Position numbers and translations under genes: made by a program. The notes under the pieces are model-generated. The model was not told the origin of the DNA. It searched no databases and was given only the letters and a program-made list of their open reading frames with translations. From contig NC_080540.1 in assembly GCF_028640845.1 (NCBI RefSeq), forward strand, positions 131,592,420 to 131,656,419: a DNA stretch of 64,000 bases, read 5' to 3'. Numbering within the stretch: the stretch's first letter is position 1; each line of letters begins with the position of its first letter. Positions 54,373-63,652 of the stretch are shown here, one piece after another. This stretch comes from Ahaetulla prasina (taxonomy: Eukaryota; Chordata; Lepidosauria; Squamata; Colubridae).

Positions 54373-55482
54373 TTAAGACATCATCAAGTAGGGAACTACC
54401 CCTGGGAGCCCTTGCAGGAGTCGTTCCATTAAGTTTTGGAACAGCCCCGGTGCCACACTCACCCCAAATTGTAATCGGGTGCACTTGAAGGCACCCCTGT
54501 GAGTTACAATCGTTTGGGCTTCGGCTGTGTTGGCGTCTACGGGCAGTTGTTGGTAGGCTTGGGCCAAGTCTAACTTTGCAAAGACCTGCCCTTGCCCCAA
54601 AGAGTGCAGCAAGTGTTGCACCACGGGAACTGGGTAAGCGCTTTTCTGTAAGGCTTTCTTAAGCATCGCCTTGTAGTCAGCACAAATTCTAATTGACCCA
54701 TCTGGTTTTATTGGGGTGACGATTGGCGTCTCCCACTTTGCGTGATCGACTGGTATCAAAATTCCCTGATTTATGAGCTTGTCTAGCTCCTTGTCAATTT
54801 TTGGCTTAAGGGCAAAAGGGACTCTCCTCGCCTTTAGCCTAATGGGAGCTACCTGGGGGTCTAAGTTGAAGGAAATAGGGGTCCCCTTGTACTTGCCCAG
54901 GCAGTCCTTGAAGACATCTTCGAACTCGTTAAAGAGAATGTCTTTCAGGTTACAGTCACTTCTGTAGATGCCAGTCACTCCCATGCCCAGGGCACGAAAC
55001 CAGTCTAGTCCCAACAGACTGGGCAGGGTCCCTTCGACGATCGTGATGGGCAGGGTCTTCTTGTGAGGTCCGTACTCGACGCGGACGGAGGTGGTCCCTC
55101 GAACAGGGATTCGATTTCCCTGGTAATCGTGGACCCGTAACCGTTGGGATTGCAGGTGGCGCTTCGCGACTGAAGGCAGTGACTTCACCAAAGTGTCCCA
55201 GGACATGATGGTGATGGCTGACCCGGTGTCCACTTCGAGTCGGCACCTTACTCCCTCTATTTTAGGTTTGGTGAAGATCTTCTTCTCCACTCGGGTTGAG
55301 GCGCGGCCTATAACTACAGTCGTTTGGTTCGAATTCGCGCCTTTCTTATTTGAGCCAATCGCGGGGCGCCTTTCCCGTCCCGCGCTCTGATTGGCCGATT
55401 TGAATTTTCGGCGGAGGGTTGGGGAGCTCGACAGACTTGAGCTAGGTGCCCCTTCTTTCCACACCGCCGACATGTTGCGTCC
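54373..55482 (-). pseudogene. pol: Protease and reverse transcriptase (N-terminal part) of the Mag-like element
   Basis: The open frame overlaps gag and lies one base back relative to it, so expression would need a -1 ribosomal shift inside 55314-55482. A GGGAAAG heptamer at 55376-55370 is not in the right phase, and no canonical slip site was recognised. The retropepsin active site is VDTGSAIT near residue 80 with LLGLDWF near 152. Reverse transcriptase follows with KLDLAQAYQQLPV and QFGVSVAPGLFQNLMERLLQ. The frame ends at 54373 because a one-base change falls directly at the catalytic YxDD motif, so the copy is inactive here. Confidence 0.87.
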
Positions 55483-56192
55483 TTAAACTTGCAGCGTTGG
55501 CGCTGGTGTTGACCTCCGCAGCTTCCGCATTCGTCTCGGTCCTCTTTGTCGCGCTTTTCGGTTCGGCAGACCCCTTCCTCATCCTCACCGTCACCGTCGG
55601 ATTCGGTCTGAATCTCCTCCTGGTGCACTGGAGCCGGCTTTGTGCTCGCCTTTGGTGGGGGAGGCCTTTGCAGTGTCTCCGCCGCTTGGGTGGACATTTC
55701 ATGTGCTCTGGCTTCGTCCAGAGCGTTGGCCAGCGTTAGGTTGCTCTTTGCTAGCAGCCGGCGCCGCAAACGGATGTCTTTGACCCCTCGGATGAGTTGC
55801 TCGAGCAGCACCTCGTCTAGGTCTCGGTATCCGCAGTCCTTGGACGCTTTCCTTAGGGCGGCCATGTAGTCACCAATGGACTCGCCCTCCATCTGCCTTC
55901 GCTCTCCAAATTCAAACCGCCGCACGTATTTGGACGGTGTGGGTGCGAAGTGGTTCTTTAATAGGGTTTGCAGAGTTGGCCACGATACCGATTGTATCGG
56001 CGTTGGCTCTGCCAGGGCTTCCGCAATATCGATGACCTCCGGACCACAGTGGCTTAAGAAATAAGCCCTTTTGCGGTTATCTGGAACTCCCTGCAGTTCG
56101 TTGGCTTCTAGAAAGCTTTCGAAACGGGTCATATACGTTCCCCATTTCTCTCTGGCTGGGTCAAACGGTGCGGGCGGAGTGTAACTGGCCAT
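55314..56192 (-). CDS. gag: Gag of the Mag-like element (intact frame)
   Basis: A 292-codon frame starting at the ATG at 56192, about 100 bases after the 5' LTR. Gag forms the particle that packages the element RNA in the cytoplasm. The N-terminal part reads FDPAREKWGTYMTRFESFLE, followed by KRAYFLSHCGPEV and HFAPTPSKYVRRFEFGERRQ, a capsid pattern shared by Mag/SURL-like elements and gag-derived host genes. A single zinc knuckle C-x2-C-x4-H-x4-C (CRRCGKKGHLAQVC) lies near residue 240. The end overlaps the protease frame by about 160 bases in the -1 phase. No stops interrupt it. Confidence 0.92.
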   Translation of the reverse strand: MASYTPPAPFDPAREKWGTYMTRFESFLEANELQGVPDNRKRAYFLSHCGPEVIDIAEALAEPTPIQSVSWPTLQTLLKNHFAPTPSKYVRRFEFGERRQMEGESIGDYMAALRKASKDCGYRDLDEVLLEQLIRGVKDIRLRRRLLAKSNLTLANALDEARAHEMSTQAAETLQRPPPPKASTKPAPVHQEEIQTESDGDGEDEEGVCRTEKRDKEDRDECGSCGGQHQRQRCKFKDATCRRCGKKGHLAQVCRAPQPSAENSNRPIRARDGKGAPRLAQIRKARIRTKRL

Positions 56193-56270
56193 CTCCGCGG
56201 TTTCTGCCCTGGTTTGCTGGGTTCGGTTCTATCGTGCTTCAGCTCGGTTCTGGTTCTCCTTAGCCTCGAG

Positions 56271-56288
56271 ATCCCACCTTCGTCGCCA
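56271..56288 (-). other. Primer-binding site of the Mag-like element
   Basis: One base inside the 5' LTR the minus strand reads TGGCGACGAAGGTGGGAT. It matches 16 of 18 positions of the complement of the 3' end of vertebrate serine tRNA (GCU), as I recall that tRNA. The TGG that pairs with the CCA end is present. Confidence 0.7.
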
Positions 56289-56289
56289 A

Positions 56290-56479
56290 TGTTAAGTTCT
56301 GGAAGTAACGAGGCTGGAGACCAGGGTAGTGACAACAGCTCTTTAATATAGGGTGAACCCAGCAACAGGCTGGGGGAAAAACCTCTCCTTTTATACAGTT
56401 CTGCTGGAGGCTTCGTCCAATCAGCAACGTGCTGATTTCCCGCTCAAATATTTAAAGGTACAAACATGAATACATAACA
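56290..56479 (-). repeat. 5' LTR of the Mag-like element
   Basis: On the minus strand this is the upstream LTR and would hold the promoter: a CCAAT-like TGATTGGACG precedes the TATA-like TGTATAAAAGG. It is 190 bp long and nearly identical to the 50330-50520 copy. Confidence 0.95.
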
Positions 56480-56799
56480 ATGAGGAAGAAAAACAGATTT
56501 GTGTAATCAACAAACTTCTCTCAAACTACTGCTCTCTCAAAGCAATACCTTTTCACATTAATCTGCCTTAAGGGACTTCCAATTTTTATTATTGAAGGAT
56601 TAATGACAGTTTGATTATTTATGGAGTTGTTATATCCCTTCTCACATCTAAATAGGAATACTATCTTCTGATGGGAGGGCTTCTTTCATTATTACGGTGC
56701 AAGACATTTGATTAAATTTAATAATCAGAACGGTGCTCAAAATCAGGCTGATCTCCAACAGAACTATTTTAGCCAGAGTGATACAGTATGAATAACACT

Positions 56800-56925
56800 G
56801 TTTCCCAAAGTTGGCAACGTTAAGATGTGTGGACTTTAATGCTGGCTGGAGAATTCTGGATATTGAAATACATCTTAATAATGCACATCTTAAAGTCGCC
56901 AACTTTGGAAAATATCGGTGTAATA
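56800..56925. repeat. Diverged palindromic MITE
   Basis: CCCAAAGTTGGCAACGTTAAG and CTTAAAGTCGCCAACTTTGG form the ends, with TGGCTGGAGAATTCTGG in the middle. This is an old relative of the hAT MITEs at 35295 and 61001. Confidence 0.6.
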
Positions 56926-57401
56926 AGTCGCCAACCAATAGCCTGACTGCAGGATTTTGACAGGCTAAAGATTCTGAAAAAGACTTGAAAAAACCATCAA
57001 TCCAGTTATCTAATGGTGAAAAGCAGAATGAATAACTTATTAACTCTGAATTTGCCTAACAGCCTTGCAATTAACAGTGCAAACATTTGAATCATTTGGG
57101 GGTGGATCATTGCTCAACTATAGTTTTCTGGTAAAATTATAAATGAGTTGAGACAGGGTTTTTCAAATCTGGTAATATTACTAAAGCAGCAACACTGTTA
57201 ATTACTGAAGCTAATTGGCTCTTCCTTAAAAATTTAGAGGAAAGAAGGATACATTTTACATGTGCAATTGTTTAATGTGTAGCCATGTTTCTACAGAAAT
57301 AGTGTGGTAAAGCATTACTGTCTTTCTTTCTATAGTTCTCATTTAGCTTTTAGTCCTTTTTTGTTTGATTCTTTATCAGCTTGTTTTACCCAATGTTCTA
57401 C

Positions 57402-57500
57402 TGTGTTTCTCTGAAAATAGGACATGTCCCGAAAATAAGGCCAAGCCTGATTTTTGGGATGGATGTAAATATACGCCCTCCCCTGAAAATAAGCCCTAGT
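57402..57500. repeat. Fragment of the AAAATAAG mariner-type MITE
   Basis: TGTGTTTCTCTGAAAATAGG, ATGTCCCGAAAATAAGGCC and CCCTGAAAATAAGCCCTAG repeat the motif of the intact copy at 12388. The right end is missing. Confidence 0.6.
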
Positions 57501-57708
57501 GACAAGGTGGGCATGGCCAGCACTTTTGGGAGAGAAGGCAAAGGGGAAGTGATCACTTGCAAACTCCCACCCCGCTCCCGCCTCTCCGCCGGGTGACTCC
57601 CAGCAGCCCCAGATGCCAAAGCCGGCGCCCACCCAGCTCCCTTTTCCACAGCACCCAGCACTTTATGGAGGGCAGTGACAGGTATGGTGGAGGAGAAGTG
57701 AGACGCAA

Positions 57709-57838
57709 GCAGTGGTGGGATTAAAGGAATTTAACAACCGGTTCTCTGCCCTAATGATTTCTTCCAAAAACCAGCTTGCCAAACTATTCAGAAAGTTAAC
57801 AACTAGTTCTCCCGAAGTGGTGCGAACTGGCTGAATCC
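57709..57838. repeat. hAT-like MITE fragment
   Basis: Begins CAGTGGTGGGATTAAAGG and contains TTTAACAACCGGTTCTCTGC and AGTTCTCCCGAAGTGGTGCG, ending near GGCTGAATCCCA. It is a common squamate element. Confidence 0.6.
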
Positions 57839-58290
57839 CAATCAAGACATCACATCACAGAACTCCAGAGGCCACAACACCAAAGCTCAGGAACAAAAGA
57901 CTAGGACCACACCCACACAGGATGCTACGAAACAGCCGACCAATCTGCAAACACCCACTCCATCTACCAATCAGGATGCAACCACACAGCCAACCAACCT
58001 GCTCACAGCAACACTCCCCACCAGTATTTATAGAGAGACGGCAGCTCCGACCATGCTTTGCTCGAGATGCACGAAGCCGAAGACACCAGCCTGAAGATGA
58101 TGAGTGAGCCCTGTCTCGCTCCTCTTGCCGTCTCTTCTCCCCTTCTCGTAGGACATGGCAGGGCTTCCTGCTTCTGCCCAAATTGGATGCAGTTTGGGGG
58201 TGGCAGGTGGGGAGGAGTGAGGCTGGGGAGACACGAGACGCATGTCTTACCTGCCTTGCAGCTCTGTCACGTGTCTTGCAGCAGTTGAAA
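57839..58290 (+). repeat. Possible Penelope-like element terminal fragment
   Basis: GC-richer sequence with GCACGAAGCCGAAGACACCA, GCCTGAAGATGATGAGTGAG and a TATTTATAGAGAGACGG start-like motif. It recalls terminal regions of reptile Penelope-like elements, but I rely on memory and see no reverse transcriptase. It might instead be another retroelement 5' region. Confidence 0.3.
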
Positions 58291-58576
58291 GTGGGGGATT
58301 AAAATTATGTTAACATGGTTAAAGAAGTAATTCTGTGTCTATAAAACTAAGAAATAGTTTTTATAGAGTTTTGAGGTCTGCAAACTGATAGAATTCTTGA
58401 ACTTCTCGGTACCTCCATTAATTAAATGCAACCTAAATCTATTCTGACACCTAGTGGACATAAAAAATAGATTAAAACGGAGACGTGAATTAAGCGCACT
58501 GCTGTGCTTTTTTTACTCTTGTTCTCTGTAAATACAGAGAACAGATAAAGACCAGACTAATGTTAACTAAAGCAAA

Positions 58577-58650
58577 ACAAGAAGGGCTGGAAGAAACCTT
58601 GCAGGTCTTCTAGTCCAACTTCCTGCCCAAGGCAGGAGTCTTTATACAGT
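58577..58650 (-). repeat. CR1-type LINE fragment
   Basis: GGGCTGGAAGAAACCTTGCA followed by GGTCTTCTAGTCCAACTTCC is the familiar antisense CR1 3' segment of sauropsids. Confidence 0.6.
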
Positions 58651-58669
58651 CACTGTCATATATATATGG

Positions 58670-58800
58670 CCTCCTTTGTGGTCATAAGTGGAGGACTGTA
58701 TATAGAATATATCTTCTATACATATAGAATATGTATATTCTTATACATATAGAATATGTATATTCTATATACAGTCCTCCACTTATGACCACAAAGGAGG
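58670..58800. repeat. Perfect 41-bp inverted repeat
   Basis: Arms 58670-58710 and 58760-58800 are exact reverse complements (CCTCCTTTGTGGTCATAAGT...; ...ACTTATGACCACAAAGGAGG). The 49-base middle is itself rich in TATAGAATAT and ATATTCTATA words that can pair. The right arm is the beginning of TIR element copy 5. Confidence 0.92.
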
Positions 58801-59117
58801 GCAAAATTTCTGTTGATAAGTGAGACATTTGTTAAGTGAGTTTTGCTCCATTTCTTGGCAGAGTTGTTAAGTGAATCATTGCAGTTGATAAGTTAGTAAC
58901 CCAGTTGGTTAAGCAAAAACAAAAAGCAGCTCACATGACCGTGGAACACAGCAATGGTCATAAATATGAGTCAATTGCCAAGCATCTGATTTTTGATGAC
59001 ATGATCATGGGGATGCTGCAAAGATTGTAACTGTGAAAAACAGTCATAAGTCACTTTTTTCAGTGCTGTTGTAACTTTGGACAGCTACTAAATGAACTGT
59101 TGTAAGTCGAGGATTGT
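58772..59117. mobile_element. TIR element copy 5
   Basis: CAGTCCTCCACTTATGACCAC at the left and TTGTAAGTCGAGGATTG at the right are the family ends; the middle has CTCACATGACCGTGGAACAC and CAGTCATAAGTCACTTTTTTC. The left end is duplicated in inverted form just outside it (58670-58710). Confidence 0.65.
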
Positions 59118-59119
59118 TG

Positions 59120-60106
59120 TGATAGAGCACCCAGAACTCTGGGAAAATATGACAGGCATCAGATGGAAGAATGCTAAACTATCCTGAGTGACAGCAATGA
59201 GTAAATGATGCCCAAATGAATCTCTACTGAATAGAAAACGGAGAAATCAAAGAGAAATATTTACTCTCCCAGCCCAGAGATAAGTTATGAACTATTATAA
59301 GATACCCTTTAAACAGATAAGAGAATCCTCATCGAGGTGGGCCTTAAAACCCAACTTTGCTGCAGAATTTGTTTATTCCTACAAAAATCTGATCATCAAA
59401 TGTAGAACACTTTATGGCTAGAAAAATGACATCCAACTGTTTATTTAAAAACAATTTTATGGATTTTATGTTATTCGTCACTGTTTATTCAACATTATTT
59501 CCATTTTTGTTGAAATGTCCGAGAAACAGTAGCGGCTAACATTTACTATGCTGAGTTATTCCATGTCTATAGTGAGTTGTCCCACTTGGACATGGCCACA
59601 GTGAGATGGCTCTGGTGGGTTGAGGGTGGTGAAATGGCTGCTGCAAGATGTTCCATTCCACTCCAAATTCATCAGCTTTTTTGACTGATGTGCCAAAGTC
59701 ATTGGTTAGGCATTACCTAGCCTAGTTTAGATAGGTTCTTTGTCAGGCCACTGTGACTTAGCCTGATGGATAAAGGAGCCCTTGCTCCTGTTTGGTTCCT
59801 GTTTGGGAGTCTTGCTTGATGTTCCGCACAGGGAAAACTTAATCAAAGGGGTGTAGAAAAAGAGCTCCTGTGTTTTTTTTCTCCATTGTTCTCCTTGACT
59901 TTACTTTGTCACATTTACTTTTGGCAGAATGAATTGGACATGGATACGAGTCCCTGGAACATTGTTTCCTGGTGTCACCTTTGCAGAAATGGCAACTGAC
60001 AATTCCGGTGGGACGGAATTCCGGTCAAGGTTTTGGGCTACTTCAGCGGCTTCTGCCATCTAATTATCAATTTTGGCTGATAGTTCTTTTATTGGATAAG
60101 ATAAGA
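59120..60106. other. Intergenic, nothing recognised
   Basis: No gene recognised. The segment near 59930-60080 is GC-richer (GGACGGAATTCCGGTCAAGG) and may be an unassigned repeat. Confidence 0.5.
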
Positions 60107-60538
60107 CAACAAAGGCAGATGCCCTTGCCAGAAGTGCAAGACTGATGAAAATAAGGGCATTAGTGTAGTTGAAAGGACAGGGTTGATAGCATTGTCCATG
60201 ATGAGTGTACAACTATCTGATTTTGCCCACTGCCCAAAAAGTATTCTGGATACTGGATACTACACTCACTGGAGAGGAATATTCACCGCAAAGAAGTGAC
60301 CTTTTCCCTCAACTTGGATCTCAGATGCAGACAATTAGAAGGCCTCCTTATGGAGTGTATGGAATTTGTTCCAGGTTGAATCAAGTCCTAAACAAGACTA
60401 AAAGTGGATGATTCTGGAGGTTTCTTCTCCTGACAGATAGCAGTTCACCATTAAGTGGAGTCTTGTACCTGTAGGAGTCAACATCTTCTCTCAGAGCAAC
60501 ATAATATTAATATTGTCTTTAGAAGACACAGACGTATA

Positions 60539-60942
60539 CAGATAGCCCTCAATTTGCAACCATTCCTCTAGCGACTATTCGAAGTTACAGCCACACTAAA
60601 AAATGGGACTTACAACCAGTCCTCGCACTTACAATTGTTGCAGCGCCCTCACAGTCACGTGAGCAAAATTCGGGCATTTGGCAACCGTCATGTATTTACC
60701 ACAGTTGTAGCATTTGATGTGTGGGAACATGTGATCACCATTTGCAACTTTCCCAGATGGCTTCTGACAAGCAAAATTAGTGGGGGAAGCAGGGTTTGCT
60801 TAATGATTACATGAGCCACTTAACAACTGCAGTGATTCACTTAACAACCGTGGCAAAGAACTTCGTAAAAATCAGATGCTACTCGCTTAACAACTGCCTT
60901 GCTTAGAAACAGAAATTCTCATCCCAGTTGTGGTTGTAAGAT
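60539..60942. mobile_element. TIR element copy 6 (in duplication unit 1)
   Basis: Begins CAGATAGCCCTCAATTTGCAA. Family blocks follow, including TTGCTTAGAAACAGAAATTCT, and it ends near GTGGTTGTAAG, apparently cut by the SINE. The second copy is at 61641-62044. Confidence 0.6.
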
Positions 60943-61000
60943 AGCACCTAGACTTACATACTGCTTCCCAGTGCTTTACAGCCCTCTCTCAGTGGTTTAC

Positions 61001-61130
61001 TGCAGAGGTCTCCAACCTTGGTCCCTTTAAGACTTATGGACTTCAACTCCCAGAGATTCTCAGCCAGCTTTGCTGGCTGAGGGACTCTGGGAGTTGAAAT
61101 CCTAATCTTAAAGGGACCAAGGTTGAGACC
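61001..61130. mobile_element. Palindromic hAT MITE inserted in a SINE, unit 1
   Basis: Flanked by perfect 8-bp duplications TGGTTTAC (60993-61000 and 61131-61138), which restore the SINE when one copy is removed. The arms AGAGGTCTCCAACCTTGGTCC and its complement surround CAGCCAGCTTTGCTGGCTGA. Confidence 0.85.
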
Positions 61131-61208
61131 TGGTTTACAGAGTCAGCATATTGCCCCCAACAATTTGGGTCCTCATTTTGTCGATCTTGGAAGGATGGAA
61201 AGCTAAGT

Positions 61209-62310
61209 CAACAAAGGCAGATGCCCTTGCCAGAAGTGCAAGACTGATGAAAATAAGGGCATTAGTGTAGTTGAAAGGACAGGGTTGATAGCATTGTCCA
61301 TGATGAGTGTACAACTATCTGATTTTGCCCACTGCCCAAAAGTATTCTGGATACTGGATACTACACTCACTGGAGAGGAATATTCACCGCAAAGAAGTGA
61401 CCTTTTCCCTCAACTTGGATCTCAGATGCAGACAATTAGAAGGCCTCCTTATGGAGTGTATGGAATTTGATCCAGGTTGAATCAAGTCCTAAACAAGACT
61501 AAAAGTGGATGATTCTGGAGGTTTCTTCTCCTGACAGATAGCAGTTCACCATTAAGTGGAGTCTTGTACCTGTAGGAGTCAACATCTTCTCTCAGAGCAA
61601 CATAATATTAATATTGTCTTTAGAAGACACAGACGTATACAGATAGCCCTCAATTTGCAACCATTCCTCTAGCGACTATTCGAAGTTACAGCCACACTAA
61701 AAAATGGGACTTACAACCAGTCCTCGCACTTACAATTGTTGCAGCGCCCTCACAGTCACGTGAGCAAAATTCGGGCATTTGGCAACCGTCATGTATTTAC
61801 CACAGTTGTAGCATTTGATGTGTGGGAACATGTGATCACCATTTGCAACTTTCCCAGATGGCTTCTGACAAGCAAAATTAGTGAAGCAGGGTTTGCTTAA
61901 TGATTACATGAGCCACTTAACAACTGCAGTGATTCACTTAACAACCGTGGCAAAGAACTTCGTAAAAATCAGATGCTACTCGCTTAACAACTGCCTTGCT
62001 TAGAAACAGAAATTCTCATCCCAGTTGTGGTTGTAAGATAGCACCTAGACTTACATACTGCTTCCCAGTGCTTTACAGCCCTCTCTCAGTGGTTTACTGC
62101 AGAGGTCTCCAACCTTGGTCCCTTTAAGACTTATGGACTTCAATTCCCAGAGATTCTCAGCCAGCTTTGCTGGCTGAGGGACTCTGGGAGTTGAAGTCCA
62201 CAAGTCTTAAAGGGACCAAGGTTGGAGACCCCTGGTTTACAGAGTCAGCATATTGCCCCCAACAATTTGGGTCCTCATTTTGTCGATCTTGGAAGGATGG
62301 AAAGCTAAGT
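61209..62310 (+). repeat. Tandem duplication, unit 2 (1,102 bp)
   Basis: Near-identical to unit 1. Visible differences include one A in the run near CCCAAAA, a few missing bases near AATTAGTG(GGG)GAAGCAGG, and changes in the MITE right arm (CCACAAGTCTTAAAG against CCTAATCTTAAAG). Unit 2 continues into the rest of the SINE, whereas unit 1 is cut at CAAC. Confidence 0.93.
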
Positions 62311-62403
62311 CAACCTTAAGATTTGAATTGCAAAATTGCAGTCAGCCGGCAGTTAACAGAAGTAGCCTGCAGTACTGCACTCTAACCACTGAGCCACCGA
62401 ATC
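62045..62403 (-). repeat. Sauria-type SINE, minus orientation, interrupted by a MITE
   Basis: The tRNA-like head lies at the right: an A-box complement near GCACTCTAACCACTGAGCCACC and a B-box complement near GATTTGAATTGC. The body has AATTTGGGTCCTCATTTTGT. The tail side is at TACATACTGCTTCCCAGTGC. The copy in unit 1 (60945-61208) lacks the head. Confidence 0.8.
62098..62232. mobile_element. Palindromic hAT MITE inserted in a SINE, unit 2
   Basis: Same insertion as in unit 1, with TGGTTTAC at 62090-62097 and 62233-62240. This copy keeps the fuller right end AAGGTTGGAGACCCC, so unit 1 has lost bases there. Confidence 0.85.
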
Positions 62404-63455
62404 TCATCAGATGAGGATTACATGTAACCAGGGCTACCTAAACTATTATCCTGTCAAGGGACAACTTGATATTTTTCCCCCCACATAAAAAAAGAACAGA
62501 TTATAACTTGAATCAAGGCAGTGTCTTCCACTGGTCAAGGCAACAGATTGGGTCTCACAGGGTGCAGGATGCACCCAGCTTTGATTTTCAATATGTTTCT
62601 ACTGTTCTCCATCTTTTTCCAGGGTCTGCTTTCTGAGGCAGATGATTCATGCCATCTAATAGTAGGGCTAGCCTTGATTTTAGTTTCATGCTCTATATCT
62701 ATTCTCATTTAATGCAGTTATTTCCGCTAAATGATCCACAAACACACTAGCTAACTAGATGGCTCCATTCTCTAACCTGTCTGCCAAGAATAAGTTTTGA
62801 TTTATAATCTAGGCACAAGATTACGTGTAAAGAAAAGGCCAACTTCCCTCAATCCATTTCCAGAAATCTATGCCCCTCTGTAGTAAGAACGCCGCTTGGC
62901 ATTCGTGCATTTTCCATTGTCTATCGTTGCTATGCAATGTGATAACGTAGCTTAGCTATGTGTCTTTTTGGAATCAATCCTTGCAGCTGCTAATGATAAT
63001 AGTCATTGATTCTCTTGCTTTTAGTTGCACAAATGAGAAGGGAAAATAGAGGAAGAAACAGTTGCAGGAATTCCTTATTAACATTTATTGGAAAAGATAT
63101 ACTCTTTTCCTCTTAAATTCCTTGGATGATATAAGTTATACATGTCATTTGGGGCTCGTCTGAGTGAAATAAATTGTGCCGGGATATTTTTTCCCACCAA
63201 GATTTCAAAATATCAGTTTGAAATAAATACACCTCTTTTTCTAGATCAGATTTTATGACACACACCCGCCCCCAGTTTCACATGATACAGACCTCTCCAC
63301 ATATTGAATTATAAAATAGCTGGCCCTCAGTTATTTTGTGAGCACCAGTGTATATATTTTAGCTGTCTCTTGTGTATCATTGTTTTATTGCACAACCTGA
63401 AAACTTCCAGCAAGCATAGAGTAGTAAAAATTGCATTATACTTTAATTTGAGTGT
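62404..63455. other. Intergenic, nothing recognised
   Basis: Unremarkable sequence without a gene or named repeat. Confidence 0.5.
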
Positions 63456-63458
63456 ATG

Positions 63459-63652
63459 TAAAAGGCACCAGGCTAGAAACTGGGAGACCAGGAGTTCTAG
63501 TCCTGTCTTAGATTGAAGGCCAGCTGGGTGACCTTGGACCAATCACTCTCACTCAGCCTAAAGAAGAAGGGAAAGACAAATTACTTTTGGAAATCTTGCC
63601 AAGAAAGCTGGAGAAACTTGTCACCAGGAATCAAAATCAACTCAAGGATACC
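63459..63652 (+). repeat. tRNA-derived SINE-like repeat
   Basis: A tRNA-like head AAAGGCACCAGGCTAGAAAC with a B-box-like AGTTCTAGTCC, then CCAGCTGGGTGACCTTGGAC and AATCACTCTCACTCAGCCTA, ending near GAAACTTGTCACCAGGAATC. Same family as 49618-49880 and 22036-22205. Confidence 0.65.

Larger units (their letters stand above)
50330..56479 (-). mobile_element. Ty3/Gypsy LTR retrotransposon, Mag-like, with both LTRs
   Basis: A 6.15-kb element in minus orientation with two LTRs of 190-191 bp, a perfect 5-bp target duplication ATGAG (50325-50329 and 56480-56484), a primer-binding site, a polypurine tract, and gag-pol in the Gypsy order: gag, protease, reverse transcriptase, RNase H, integrase. The integrase comes after RNase H, which defines Ty3/Gypsy rather than Copia. 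The gag sequence pattern (FDP...W..Y..RFE.FL.AN near the start, one CCHC knuckle) and a serine-tRNA-type primer site resemble the Mag clade. There is no envelope gene. gag is intact, but pol carries frameshifts, and a 1.56-kb segment is duplicated in tandem. The near-identical LTRs mean a recent insertion. Confidence 0.95.
60107..61208 (+). repeat. Tandem duplication, unit 1 (1,102 bp)
   Basis: The unit starts CAACAAAGGCAGATGCCC and contains a TIR element copy, the tail half of a minus-strand Sauria SINE, and a palindromic MITE inserted in that SINE. It is followed directly by unit 2. The short frame at 60205 (68 codons) occurs in both units with a different end and is not considered a gene. 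Confidence 0.93.

Noticed and set aside
60205..61470. A repeated frame of 61-68 codons (MYNYLILPTAQ...)
   Set aside because: It is present twice only because of the tandem duplication, and its frame and end differ between copies.
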